64,000 nt of DNA from Drosophila pseudoobscura (Eukaryota > Arthropoda > Insecta > Diptera > Drosophilidae). The stretch's first letter is position 1. Each line of letters begins with the position of its first letter. The stretch lies in contig NC_046682.1 in the NCBI RefSeq assembly GCF_009870125.1, forward strand, positions 1,364,001-1,428,000, read 5' to 3'. Both the position numbers and the translations under genes were made by a program. Below, piece after piece: positions 16,015 to 27,510 of this stretch. The notes under the pieces were generated by a model. The model had not been told where the DNA came from and searched no databases. It saw only the letters and a list, made by a program, of their open reading frames with translations.

Positions 16015-18377
16015 CAGTGGTGCTCATACACTTATGCCACAAGAACTACACCAAGAATTTAAGCGAATATCAAGAAAAGTTTTTATTTTACAGCTCCCAT
16101 TTTTTGTCTCAAATTAGTTCTATATGTCAGTGTTTTAATACAACAACAACCAAGTTATGAAAATATATAGTCAGCGAAATAAATAAAAAATCTGAAATCA
16201 TCTCCAAAATATCCTCCTCATATACTTAAACCACCTCAAAAAAAATGGTTAAAAAAGTTAAAATTTCCCCAGTATTCCTAGTATTTTTAATAGAACTACT
16301 TTAATATTTTGTAGGATGACCTTTCTGCTTAAGAAAAGTGGAGCAACGCCTTGGTATTGAATCTACAGGACGTGCCCACTGTTGAGGGGTGATTTTCCTC
16401 CATTCCTCCATAACGGTCTTCTTTGTGTATTCTGGAGTTAATTATTTGTTGGGTGGACGTCGTACATATAGTTTACCATCACTTCTAAAGACATTAAACT
16501 TGGATTTTTCGATCCAAACAATCATATTTCAAAAACGAGGGGGAACGTTGTGAGTTGCTGCGGACACCGCAACTCTACAGTTATACCCGATACTAAGTCA
16601 GTATGGCTCTCCTCCGGCAGACGCCGCTAATATTAAACGACACGACAAAGAATGCGTGCGAGAGAGACAGAAAATCAGTCTGAGCGTGACGTCGGGCGCT
16701 GCATAGCCAATGCAAATTGATTTGTTCCTTTTGGCTACAAAAAGTATCTGATCTGATCCAAATTCAGCAACCGGATAGATATAGTCATTCTCTATGATTC
16801 TGCGTTTTTAGTTTTCTCGAATCTGCAATATTGTGGATGCAACAGATTTTCGTCCCTTGTGGGGGCGGATGGGGTTGGGGCGAAATTCTGAGATATACGT
16901 TTTATAGTGACATCTTAAAGGAGTGTGTGTACCAAATTTGGTTACTCTAGCCTTAATAGTCTCTGAGATTTGTGGTTGCCTCAGATTTTCGTCCTTTGCG
17001 GGGGCGGATACCACAGGAGTGTGGATACCAAATTTGGTTGCTCTAGCTCTTATGGGTTCTGAGATCCTTGAACTCATATTTTGCAATTGGCAAAACCGAC
17101 TATGAAACCTGTGTGTTAGAGTGAGACAGAGCGAGAAAGAGTGAAATTGTTTTCGTGATTCTGGCTGTAATAATTATACGATCTGGTTCAGATTTTGCAC
17201 TCTAGAAGATATAGGCATCTTCTACGATTCTGCGTTTTTAGTTTTCTCGTATCGTCGAAATTGTGGATGCCACAGATTTTCGCCCTTTGTGGGGGCGGAA
17301 GTGGGCGGGGCAAAGTTTTGAAATATTTTTGGAGCAGTGACATATCACAGAAGTCTGGATCCAAAACATCGTTGCTCTAGCTCTTATAGTCTTTGAGCAT
17401 TAGGCGCTGAAGGGGACGGACAGACGGACGGACGGACAGACGGACAAACGGACAGACAGACATGGCTCAATCGACTCGGCTATTGATGCTGATCAAGAAT
17501 ATATATACCTTATGAGGTCGGAAACGATTCCTTCTGGACGTTACACACATACACTTTTACCACAAATCTAATATACCCCAATACTCATTTTGAGTATCGG
17601 GTATAATTAGGACCTTGGTGGGTATGCACTGTGGCGAATTGAAGGCGCTTTTTAACATTCATGATGGACAGCATCGGGCTTAGGTCCCCTGGTGAAGATT
17701 CAAGGTATTATCAATGCCGAAATGTAGAGAGACATTCTGAGTAACACATTATCTGGAGAACATGCCGATAATTTGCCACTTGCCCGTATATTTTAACAGG
17801 ACAACGACCCGATACATTGCTGCAGGATAGTCAAGTCGTGGCTTAACCAAGAGGGAACCAATGTTTTGTAATGGTCTCCGCAGAGTTCCGACCAGAACCC
17901 TATAGAGAACTTGTGGAGAATTCTAAACCAAGTCATTGCCCAAAAAAAAAACAGCAATTAAAGGATTTGTGCCGAATTTTACAGGAAGAATGGAGGAAAA
18001 TCACCCATCAACAGTGGGCACGTCCTGTAGATTCAATACCAAGGCGTTGCTCCACTTTTCTTAAGCAGAAAGGTCATCCTACAAAATATTAAAGTAGTTT
18101 TATTAAAAATACTAGGAATACTGGGCAAATTTTAACTTTTTTAACGATTTTTTTTGAGGTGGCTTAAGTATATGAGCAGGATATTTTGGAGATGATTTCA
18201 GATTTTTTAATTATTTCGCTGACTATATATTTTCATAACTTGGTTGTTGTTGTATTAAAACACTGACATATAGAACTAATTTGAGACAAAAATGGGAGCT
18301 GTAAAATAAAAACTTTTCTTGATATTCGCTTAAATTCTTGGTGTAGTTCTTGTGGCTTAAGTGTATGAGCACCACTG
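16015..18377. mobile_element. Tc1-type composite with long inverted arms, upstream of CaMKI
   Basis: Both ends read CAGTGGTGCTCATACACTTA (right end inverted) and are flanked by TA (16013-16014, 18378-18379). The inverted arms, about 16015-16411 and 17989-18377, are nearly identical over some 390 bases. Both arms encode the C-terminal end of a Tc1-like transposase: read on the minus strand in the left arm (RPVDSIPRRCSTFLKQKG) and on the plus strand in the right arm (same text at about 18020-18092). The right copy continues inward with NPIENLWRILNQ and QDNDPIHC. The left copy carries KSKFNVFRSDGKLYVRRPP and then jumps to the C-terminal part, an internal deletion. So two defective copies lie in opposite orientation with a DINE-1 (16536-17605) between them. 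Confidence 0.8.
16536..17605 (+). mobile_element. DINE-1 copy B
   Basis: Full-length-looking copy running from CGAGGGGGAACG to the ATACTCATTTTGAGTATCGG terminus. It includes the segment with GCCGCTAATATTAAACGACA and GCGTGACGTCGGGCGC that copy A has lost, but one GGGGGCGGA module is shortened near 17000-17015. It lies between the two arms of the Tc1 composite and separates them. Confidence 0.92.
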
Positions 18378-18379
18378 TA

Positions 18380-20897
18380 TATATATATATATATATATAT
18401 GTATGCACTGCTATTCGCTTCTTCAAAATGCGATCTAAATCGAAGGTAAATTAATATTGACTTGATGGATTGAAACATTAGTAAAGTAAAGCAAAATGCA
18501 AATGCATATTACCTCTGATAATTAATCAAAAACATTTTGATCATAATTGATTATTGAAATAACTGATCAGCTGAGTGGAGTCGACCTTCTGTTTGTCGCA
18601 AGACAAACTGTCTTTCAGAAATTTAATTTCATTTAATTTAGATGCTATAACCAAACTCAATATTTAACACCTCATATTTGGGAATGAAAGGTTATCCATT
18701 TTCTTTTTTTTTGATATGGGTTTTATTTCAATTTAGACGGAGAGAGGAGAGCGCGCTCTGCAAGTACCTGGTATCTCTTGGAGCAGGAACTTGTTTTCTT
18801 TATTCTGAAATTTTTGTACTAATTATCCGGTGCCGAAGTGGGCCGAAGACATGGTAAACATTTAAAAAACCACATACATATGTACGTACATATGTATGTA
18901 TACTGCGTGGGCATCACACAAGTATGTACATACATACATTCACACAAACCATAACAATTTGGTGCTTTAGCTATAATATTCATACACGGACATGTTTGGT
19001 TATTTATTGGTGATGGTCAAGAATGTATGGGGATGGGGTCAGGTGCTATATGTAATTTGGTTTCTCAGCAGGAGTTCACGATTTGTTTACATTTCACTTA
19101 ATAAATTCACCTAACAGGAATGAATATATGGGAATATAATATACGAGTATCTACATACATATGTACATACATATGTATTCGAAAAGTCGCACACGAACCA
19201 AAAGCATATGCATGAGAGGAAACCAAACCCGTTGGATGTACATACATATGTACACATGTAAATAGGTATGGTATTGCATGTAGCTTTACAATAGCAAGTA
19301 ATTTGATGATGGCATTAAAATTTAGGTTGGTGGAATCTGCCACTGAATACATACATGACAAAGCATTTTGCGACTTTAAAAAGTTATACACGTCCATTGC
19401 AACATGACAAGTAATTTGGATACAACTTATACCCAAAACTCATACCGAAATTTTAAATATCTTAACTACCTATGAACATACTATGCACTCAAGCTTTCAC
19501 TCACACATATGTATATTTATGTAAGTAAGATTACTTACAGACTTTAGCATTTACAAACTTGCATGAATTAAATCGTGGCTTCAAAATATGGATCACGTTC
19601 TAAATGACAACGTGAGAAATGCACATTTATACATCGAGGTCCGGATCGACGCGATTCTGTAGATAAAACATGAGCTGGTATGTTAATTGCAGTTAAATAT
19701 TATTGATTTATTGATTGAATTCAGGCGCTGGCGCAGCTGATTTTCATCTTTTATATATTTCGCTCTGGGCAGGTGTGACCAGAAGTGCGTGATCTACGGT
19801 AACACTATTTTGTGTTTGTTAACATGCGGCGGCGAGCTTTTGTCAGTTATCATTCATGGGTGTCCAGCCCGTCATTCGAATCTCAGAATCTAGCCGTGGT
19901 TTCATTCGATTAAAGTGGTCTTTTAATTAAATAAGAAACTAATAAAATCCCGTCACCTGGACACCTTAGAATAATTTTCAATTTTAATTATTTTATTTAA
20001 GGCGGATTGGATTTTGTGCGTAACTGGGTAATTAATGTAGAAATATGTACAAAGTTCTCGGGGATGTGTCTAGAATTGACTGCGCCTAGCACAGCTCTAG
20101 ATCGGAATCATCGATGGTCAATCATCAGAGTGTATCCGGTGTGTGTCTCGCCGTGAATATGCGCTATTTTACTCGCTAGCTCCGCAATGGAAGCTGAATT
20201 ATATCTATACCTACTGAATTATTGTAAGAATCCATCATCTTCGGTAGAGAAGTGGCTTTCTAATTTTTCCATTATCTACACTCCGTATCGCATTCAGAGG
20301 CTCCATATTTACTTTGACTTACCGCTTCCAAATATTGAATGAGACTTATTGTTGCTACCAATTGAAAAAGGGCGAGAAAGAGAGCCTTAACCGATTTGAA
20401 GAGAGCAAGACAGCCAAAAACTTCTAATTAGGCCATTATTTAGTGCGCCATTTTGTATGGAAGTTTCTATACCCTACCTCTATACCACTTTTAAATGGAA
20501 CTGCATTTTTCAACCATTGAAAGAGTGAACCCACCGGGAAATGTACTTGATGCCATATTCAGGAGCTGGAGCAGATTCAGAAGGTTCTTCGGCAAAAATT
20601 GGCTCTTGGATGGTAAACCATTCAGGCTATGCCATTTTAATAGCCGAAAGCTGGAGAATTATTGGAGAATTTTAACACTACACATCCGGACATTCTGTCA
20701 CGACCGTTACCTGCCATAATTAATTAAAAAATTAATAATTATTAAATAAATAAATAATAATTAATTAAATACATGAGAAATCTACATTTAAAATTTTGAA
20801 TTCCTGCCAATTCAAATTTTTTATCAGCTTTGGCTTGAATGAATCTATGGGGTTGTCTCTCATATTCCTGCCGATATGCAGGCACAACGTCCATATA
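18380..20897. other. Intergenic DNA upstream of CaMKI
   Basis: A TA run (18379-18400) and many CATACATATGTA-type short repeats, otherwise unique-looking AT-rich DNA. It probably contains CaMKI 5' UTR and promoter sequence, but I could not place a start site. The ORF at 20495-20719 has no recognisable domain and is not called. Confidence 0.4.
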
Positions 20898-21225
20898 TTA
20901 AATCACCCGCTTAACCCGAACAATCACCGACCCGCACAGCTCCAGGTTCGTGCCGTTCAGACTGCACAAGGTGGTGAAAGGTGTCGTCCCCGGGTAGGAG
21001 CAAACCCGTTTAACCAAGCGTTGCACCTCTGCCACCTCCCTGGTAAGCCGGTTCCGTGTGATGTTGTCGGGATCAGTGGTGTCCTCAAGCACCGGTGGAT
21101 ATGTAGTATGGTGCCAGTCGTTGGCTGTGAAGCTGAGGATGTACAGGATGATGATGGCTATCAGTCGCGGGCCATATCCATGTTGTGCAGCACATACGAC
21201 ACACCGAGTCTATTGCCCATGACCT
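20898..21225 (-). pseudogene. GC-rich minus-strand ORF relic, possible secreted protein fragment
   Basis: On the minus strand the frame is open from a TAG near 21225 down to TAA at about 20898 and has no ATG. It encodes a hydrophobic segment LIAIIILYILSFTANDW followed by a polar stretch with two N-x-T sequons and three Cys (VCSYPG, LCSLNGT, ELCGS). An ATG in a different frame just upstream (21224) starts MGNRLGVSYVLHNMDMARD and then stops, so a frameshift may have broken the original start. The region is clearly more GC-rich than its surroundings. I do not recognise the family. The plus-strand ORF at 20796-21251 is probably its shadow. Confidence 0.3.
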
Positions 21226-21708
21226 TCTACGATCCCAAGGCCTGCGAATAAGTGATTAGAAGGCAAACAAATATTCAGTCTAATGAATATTACCAGCTTC
21301 AGGCGGAGGAAATGGAAATTTCTTCCATCCAAGTTAATGTTTGCTATCGCTAGCACCTTCCACTTCTTGCCACGAAAATCTTCAGTCGAAAATCATGACG
21401 AAAGGAGCATTCCCATAATGCTGGAGGTTTGGGATCAAGCTGATCTGTCCACTATCCAGGTCATGGGAATGCCCCTCTCGAGTGGTACACAAATGGTAAA
21501 TTCATTTGGTGGAACATGTTGTTACATTATGTTTAGAGTAAGAACTGGTAAGAATTCTTGCAAAATTCAGCTCTATTTATACCAATTTCTCCTTTCCTAC
21601 CTGGTCTTCTTGACAATTTCTTTACTTTTTCATCCCTCTTGTAAAACTATATTACAAGTTTTACTTTGCAACCGGGGTTGCAATCCCCGTCGTGATGTAA
21701 AAATTTTT
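21226..21708. other. Unassigned intergenic segment
   Basis: Contains plus-strand open stretches (for example 21283-21756) with no recognisable domain. It may be part of the same unknown insertion as 20898-21225. The right border is a DINE-1. Confidence 0.3.
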
Positions 21709-22135
21709 ATACCCGATACTCAAAATGAGTATTGGGGTATATTAAATTTGTGGTGAAAATGGATGTGTGTAACGTCCAGAAGGAATCGCTTCCGAGTCGA
21801 TTGAGCATTGTCTGCCTTGAGCCGTCCGTCCGTCCCTATCAGTGCCTAGTGCTCCAAGTCTATAAAAGCTAGAGCAACAAGATTTTATATCCGGACTTCT
21901 GTGATATGTCACTGTTACGAGAATGTTTCAAAACATTGCCCTGCCCACTTCCGCCCCCACAAAGGGAGAAAATCGGTCGCATCCACAATTTCAAAGATAC
22001 GAGAAAACTAAAAACGTACAATCATAGAGAATGACCATATCTATCTGGTTGCTGAATCTGGATCAGATCGGATCATTTTTATAGCCAAAAGGAAGAAATC
22101 TATTTGCAGTGGCTACGCAACGCCCGATCTATTAA
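21709..22135 (-). mobile_element. DINE-1 copy C1, internally deleted
   Basis: Opens with TATACCCGATACTCAAAATG (minus-oriented copy) and runs to GCTACGCAACGCCCGAT. The middle modules present in other copies are missing and it is more diverged than its neighbours. It lies head-to-tail with copy C2, separated by a short TATGTACATAC spacer. Confidence 0.8.
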
Positions 22136-22167
22136 TATGTATATGTACATACACATATGATCTTGAT

Positions 22168-22953
22168 CGCCCACTTCCGCCCCCACAAAGGACGAAAATC
22201 TGTGGCATCCACAATTTCGACGATACGAGAAAACTAAAAACGCAGAATCGTAGAAGATGACTATATCTTCTAGAGTGCAAAATCTGAACCAGAAAACAAT
22301 TTCATTCTTTCTCGCTCTGTCTCTCTCTAACACACAGGTTTCATGGTCGGTTTTGCCAATTGCAAACTATGAGTTCAAGGATCTCAGAACCCATAAGAGC
22401 TAGAGCAACCAAATTTGGTATCCACACTCCTGTGATATCGGACCTTGACCGTTTCGTGTCCAAATTTCGCCACACCCCCTTCCGCCCCCGCAAAGGACGA
22501 AAATGTGGGGCATCCACAAATCTCAGAGACTATTAAGGCTAGAGTAACCAAATTTAGTATCCGCACTCCTGTTCGATCTCACTATAAAACGTATATCTCC
22601 AAATTTCGCCCCAACCCCATCCGCCCCCACAAGGGACGAAAATCTGTTGCATCCACAATATTGCAGATTCGAGAAAACTAAAAACGCAGAATCATAGAGA
22701 ATGACTATATCTATCCGGTTGCTGAATTTGGATCAGATCAGATACTTTTTGTAGCCAAAAGGAACAAATCAATTTGCATTGGCTATGCAGCGCCCGACGT
22801 CACGCTCAGACTGATTTTCTGTCTCTCTCGCACGCACTCTTTGTCTTGTCGTTTAATATTAACGTCGTCTGCCGGAGGAGAGCCATACTGACTTAGTATC
22901 GGGTATAACTGTAGAGTTGCGGTGTCCGCAGCCACTCACAACGTTCCCCCTCG
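22168..22953 (-). mobile_element. DINE-1 copy C2, 5'-truncated in this orientation
   Basis: Begins in the middle of the element at CCCACTTCCGCCCCCACAAA and continues through three ACCAAATTT modules to the normal terminus ACGTTCCCCCTCG. It lacks the TATACCCG terminus, so it and C1 together form a partial tandem array in one orientation. Confidence 0.85.
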
Positions 22954-23551
22954 TTTTCTGTTGCACTTGATTGTTTAAACCTTGTTTTAGTCAAAATACA
23001 ATAAAAGCAAGGACAAAAAACTAGCCAGTTAAGTATAAAATTGTTTCTTCAACTGTATAAAATTACGTGGGCAAAACTAAAGGTTTTAGTTGGCTAGAAT
23101 TATTCAACGGAATCTATAAATTGAGCAATTGGAACGATACTCGTTTGTTTATGCTACTGTTGTTTGAGCAAAAGTGCCTTGTGCGTCTGCCTACAGTGGC
23201 TTCAAATGACGGTAAATCCAGTTGGCACAGGGTACTCCCAAAAACAACCGATGTTTCACGGCTATTCCGTGTGTGATTATTATTTCAAAATGGCAATCAC
23301 AAAATCGGCTCAATTTCACAATAAAGTTAATTTACCGCTCTGTTACCGATCATTTTCTTGTACATTTTGTTGAACTTTTTTACTTAATCCTTGCTTTAAA
23401 CACTGTCCAATAGCAAGGAGTCCCTAAAATACGCAGATCTTGTAGAAATTCGAGTTCAAGCTAAGTTAAATAAATAATTGTTTTTTATATCGGGTATCTC
23501 ATATGGTGGCAAGGCTGATTGCTGAGCGATCTTCAAATATCAAAACCAAAA
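22954..23551. other. Unassigned spacer between DINE-1 copies
   Basis: About 600 bases with several overlapping short ORFs in two frames (23067-23413), none with a recognisable domain. It may be host intergenic DNA or the remains of an older element. Confidence 0.4.
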
Positions 23552-24656
23552 CGAGGGGGAACGTTGTGAGTTGCTGCGGACACCGCAACTCTACAGTTAT
23601 ACCCGATACTAAGTCAGTATGGCTCTCCTCCGGCAGAGGCCGCTAATATTAAACGACACGACAAAGAGTGCGTGCGAGAGAGACAGAAAATCAGTCTGAG
23701 CGTGACGTCGGGCGCTGCGTAGCCACTGCAAATTGATTTGTTCCTTTTGGCTATAAAAATGATCTGATCTGATTCAGATTCAGCAATCTAATAGATATGG
23801 TCATTATCTATGATTCTGCGTTTTTAGTTTTCTCAAATCTGCAATATTGTGGATGCAACAGATTTTCGTCCTTTGTGGGGGCGGATGGGGGTGGGGCGAA
23901 ATTCTGAGATAAACGTTTTATAGTGACATCTTAAAGGAGTGTGTGTACCAAAATTGGTTACTCTAGCCTTAATAGTCTCTGAGATTTGTGGTTGCCTCAG
24001 ATTTTCGTCCTTTGCGGGGGCGGAAGGGGGCGTGGCGAAATTTGGACAGGAAACGGTCAAGGTCCGATATCACAGGAGTGTGGATACCAAATTTGGTTGC
24101 TCTGGCTTTTATAGGTTCTGAGATCCTTGAACTCATATTTTGCAATTGGCAAAACCGACCATGAAACCTGTGTGTTAGAGTGAGACAGAGCGAGAAAGAG
24201 TGAAATTGTTTTCGTGATTCTGGCTGTAATAATTGTACGATCTGGTTCAGATTTTGCACTCTAGAAGATATAGTCATCTTCTACGATTCTGCGTTTTTAG
24301 TTTTCTCGTATCGTCGAAATTGTGGATGCCACAGATTTTCGCCCTTTGCGGGGGCGGAAGTGGGCGGGGCAAAGTTTTGAAAATTTTTTGGAGCAGTGAC
24401 ATATCACAGAAGTCTGGATCCAAAACATCGTTGCTCTAGCTCTTATAGTCTTTGAGCATTAGGCGCTGAAGGGGACGGACAGACGGACAGACGGACGGAC
24501 GGACAGACAGACAGGGCTCAATCGACTCGGCTATTGATGCTGATCAAGAATATATATACTTTATAGGGTCGGAAACGATTCCTTCTGGACGTTACACACA
24601 TCCACTTTTACCACAAATCTAATATACCCCAATACTCATTTTGAGTATCGGGTATA
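23552..24656 (+). mobile_element. DINE-1 copy D, near full length
   Basis: The best complete copy in the window, about 1.1 kb, from CGAGGGGGAACG to the hairpin terminus ATACTCATTTTGAGTATCGG. It shows the subterminal TATACCCGATACT, three related internal modules with GGGGGCGGA and ACCAAATTTGGTT, and the GGACGGACAGACGG run at about 24473-24510. It ends directly at the start of the gypsy-type relic. Confidence 0.93.
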
Positions 24657-26973
24657 AAAAAGCAGACCTGCCTGCCAACATTTGAATGTTGAACTTTTTA
24701 TATGCGAGATGTATATCGTTTTATTAAACATCGTAGATGATAACATGCTGCCTTTGCCGGTATTGTTGGGACGCGATGCCCTTAAAGTTATTGAAGTAAA
24801 ATTAGTTCATAAGAAAAATATCAATGCGAAGCAACACACACCATTAAGTTGGTTAAAGCAAAAAGCTATTAGTTTAACCTGCGCGTCTTTATTCACCGAA
24901 CGTAAAAATAATATTAGCATAAGACTATATGATAAGTTAGATGGTAATCAATCAGAAAGAAGCGAGCTTATCAAACGTTCCAATCCATTTAAAAATCAGA
25001 CACAAGAAAACTCAAGAAATGACAAAATGGCCATCGAGAATATGAATCAAGGCGACGAATTCAGTAACTTTTGTGCGTCGGTAGAGATTGATGAAGAGGA
25101 ACTTATCCTACCATGAGAGAGAGAAAGTAGCTGAAATAGTAGATGATCTATTAGAAAAGAAAGTAATCCGTCATACTGAGTCTCCTTATGCTTCCCCGTT
25201 GGTCCTAGTAAAAAAAAAATCAGGAGAACTTCGCATGTGTGTCGATTACCGTGGTCTGAACAAACGAATTGTTAAAGATAATTTCCCATTGCCCCTTATT
25301 GAGGACTGTCTTGAGTTTTTAGAAAACAAGTGCTGTTTTTCCATTATAGATTTGAAAAGTGGGTATCATCAAATAGGCGTAGAAGAAAAATCAGTTCCGT
25401 ATACATCGTTTGTGACACCGCAAGGACAGTATGAGTACATAAGAATGCCCTTTGGGTTAAAAAATGGATCCGCTATTTTTCAGAGATTTATTTCGGAGCT
25501 CTTGAGAGACTTTATTAGGAACAAAATGGATGATATATTAGTAGCGACTAAAACAGTTGAAGAACACATGGATATATTAAAAAGACTATTCGGTTTAGCG
25601 AACAAAATTTAGAGATAAATCTAAAAAAGTGTAGGTTTGTCAATCGAAACATCGATTTCCTGGGGTATAAAGTTAATCAAAACGGAATAGTTCCTAGTGA
25701 TTCCCATATTGAGGCCTTGAAAAAATACCCAGTCCCTCAAAATGTAAAAGCACTGCCATCATGCTTGGGATTCTTTTCGTATTTTCGACGTTTCATGTTG
25801 TCATTTTCGACGACAGCTAAGCCCTTGGTGCAGTTGGCAAATCCTCCGGTATTAGCCATTTTTAGCCCAAATAGAGAAACGGAATTACATACAGACGCAA
25901 GTTCATACGGTTATGGCGCAATATTGATGCAAAGACAAGATGATGGGAAGATGCTGTGTCCTATTATTCCGGCAAAACAACAGAAAGAGAATCACGTTAT
26001 CATAGTTTCGAACTAGAGACATTGGCTATAATTTATGCATTGAGGCGTTTTAGAGCATATTTGGAGCATAGGTCCTTCAAAATAATCACGGATTGTAATT
26101 CGTTAGTACAGACGTTAACCAGAAAGTCAATTAGTCCTAAGATAGCACGGTGGTCCCTAGAGTTAGAGAACTATGATTACTCCCGTATGCACAGACCTGG
26201 GGCCAGTATGGCCCACGCTGATGCGCTGAGCAGACAAGATCAAGTGACGAATATGTTAGAGGATGGTCATAGAGTCAAATACGGTTTAGAAAAGTCTAAT
26301 TTAGAAAAAGATGAGAGTAGAGAGCAATATACAAGGAATAGTGTAAGTAGAGACAACCCTGATAGTGAGCATAGAGGTACCGTAGAGAACCCTGTGATTA
26401 AGTGTAGAGAATTAAATATCAGTAGAGAGCGTTGTAGTACCGTGCAGAGCCCTGCGATTGAGTGTGGAGAATCAAGTGCAGTAGGAAGTAGATTGGGAAA
26501 TAGGTGGCGAAAACACCTCCTTGTGGTAATAGATGCATTCACTAAGTTTGTCAAATTGTTCCCGGTTAACAGTACCAGCACGCGGGAAGCGAAGGATGCC
26601 TTAAGTAATTATTTTGATTATTTTGAAAGACACCTAGCACATTGTTATTTGGAATACCCAAGAAAGGACCCGTTGTAGATGAATTAACCGAATACCTAGA
26701 GGAGAAGTTAGTGTCAGAACTTAGAGAGTTGGAAACTATAAGAGAAATAGCAATTGAGAGCATACGGTTGTCACAGAAAAGAAATGAGAAGATGTGTGCC
26801 CATAAACATAGAGCCCCATTAAAGTATGAACCTGGTGACTATGTAGCAGTCCGGCATGTGGACACAACACTGGGGATCAATAAGAAGTTCGCACCAAAGT
26901 ATCGAGGACCGTACAGGATCAATAGAGTATTGGATAATGATCGTTATGAGGTTGTCGACATTGAGGACTGTTG
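24657..26973 (+). mobile_element. Ty3/gypsy-type retrotransposon pol relic (defective)
   Basis: A degraded pol region in order: end of a protease (LPLPVLLGRDAL, about 24760), reverse transcriptase (25088-25612, with MCVDYRGLNK, SGYHQIGVEE and a catalytic-like KMDDILVA), connection and RNase H (25717-26250, with HTDASSYGYGAIL, ITDCNSLV and HADALSRQ), part of the integrase core (LLVVIDAFTKFVKLF, about 26510) and the integrase C-terminal region (YRGPYRINRVLDNDRYEV, to 26973). Frame changes occur near 25090, 25612 and 25960, and much of the integrase core is missing at about 26640. No gag or env is visible. The 5' side is cut at the DINE-1. The lineage within the gypsy group is not assigned. Confidence 0.9.
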
Positions 26974-27029
26974 ACGCAAATGCCATTCTGAAGTATACTA
27001 GAACCAGCAAGGCTTAAACCCTGGGTAGA

Positions 27030-27400
27030 GTGTAAGGATAAAACCATGGTCTCATGTTGTTAATCGATGAAATAGTATTTTAAGTAAGACAATACCGAAT
27101 AAGAAATGTTTAACCAACTGTATGCCTTAGTGTGTAGATCGTGGGCGATCTGTAGTCAGGTTGCCCGAATGTAAGATATGAATATTAGTTTATAAGATTT
27201 GAATATTAGTTTAAGATTTACTCATCGATAGTATTATAAGAAATACCAATGTACTCGATATATCGATACTTGTCCTCTTATCGATATCCCGACACACATT
27301 CATTCGAATACGACGATCAAGAAAGAAGAACATATAATAAAACCGTGCTATTAAAAGTTTACAGAATACTTTAATTGTGTCGATAAACGTTTCTTTTTTA
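27030..27400 (+). repeat. Possible 3' LTR remnant of the gypsy-type relic
   Basis: The sequence starting TGTAAGGATAAAACC directly follows the end of pol, and AATAAAA appears near 27336. There is no second copy in the window to define LTR borders, so this is only positional inference. Confidence 0.25.
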
Positions 27401-27471
27401 ATTTGTATTCAAAGTAATTTTTATTCAACAGAATGCTGCCGTAATTCGCACAACTTGGCCCCAATTTTTGC

Positions 27472-27510
27472 TATATAAAAGCTGCAGTACGATTTTGTGG
27501 GGTCAGTTGG
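27472..27510 (+). promoter_or_regulatory. TATA box plus initiator, candidate Eph promoter
   Basis: TATATAAAA at 27472-27480 is followed by TCAGTT at 27503-27508, putting the initiator A about 31 bases downstream of the TATA box, which is canonical Drosophila spacing. It lies 1.1 kb before the Eph start codon. It could instead be a promoter left by the adjacent retroelement. Confidence 0.4.

Noticed and set aside
15780..16117. ORFs on both strands rich in Tyr, Ile and Met
   Set aside because: They translate the TA/CATA simple repeat and the Tc1 TIR; no gene.
20796..21251. Plus-strand 151-codon ORF
   Set aside because: No recognisable domain. The minus-strand frame of the same DNA looks more protein-like, so I treat this as its shadow.
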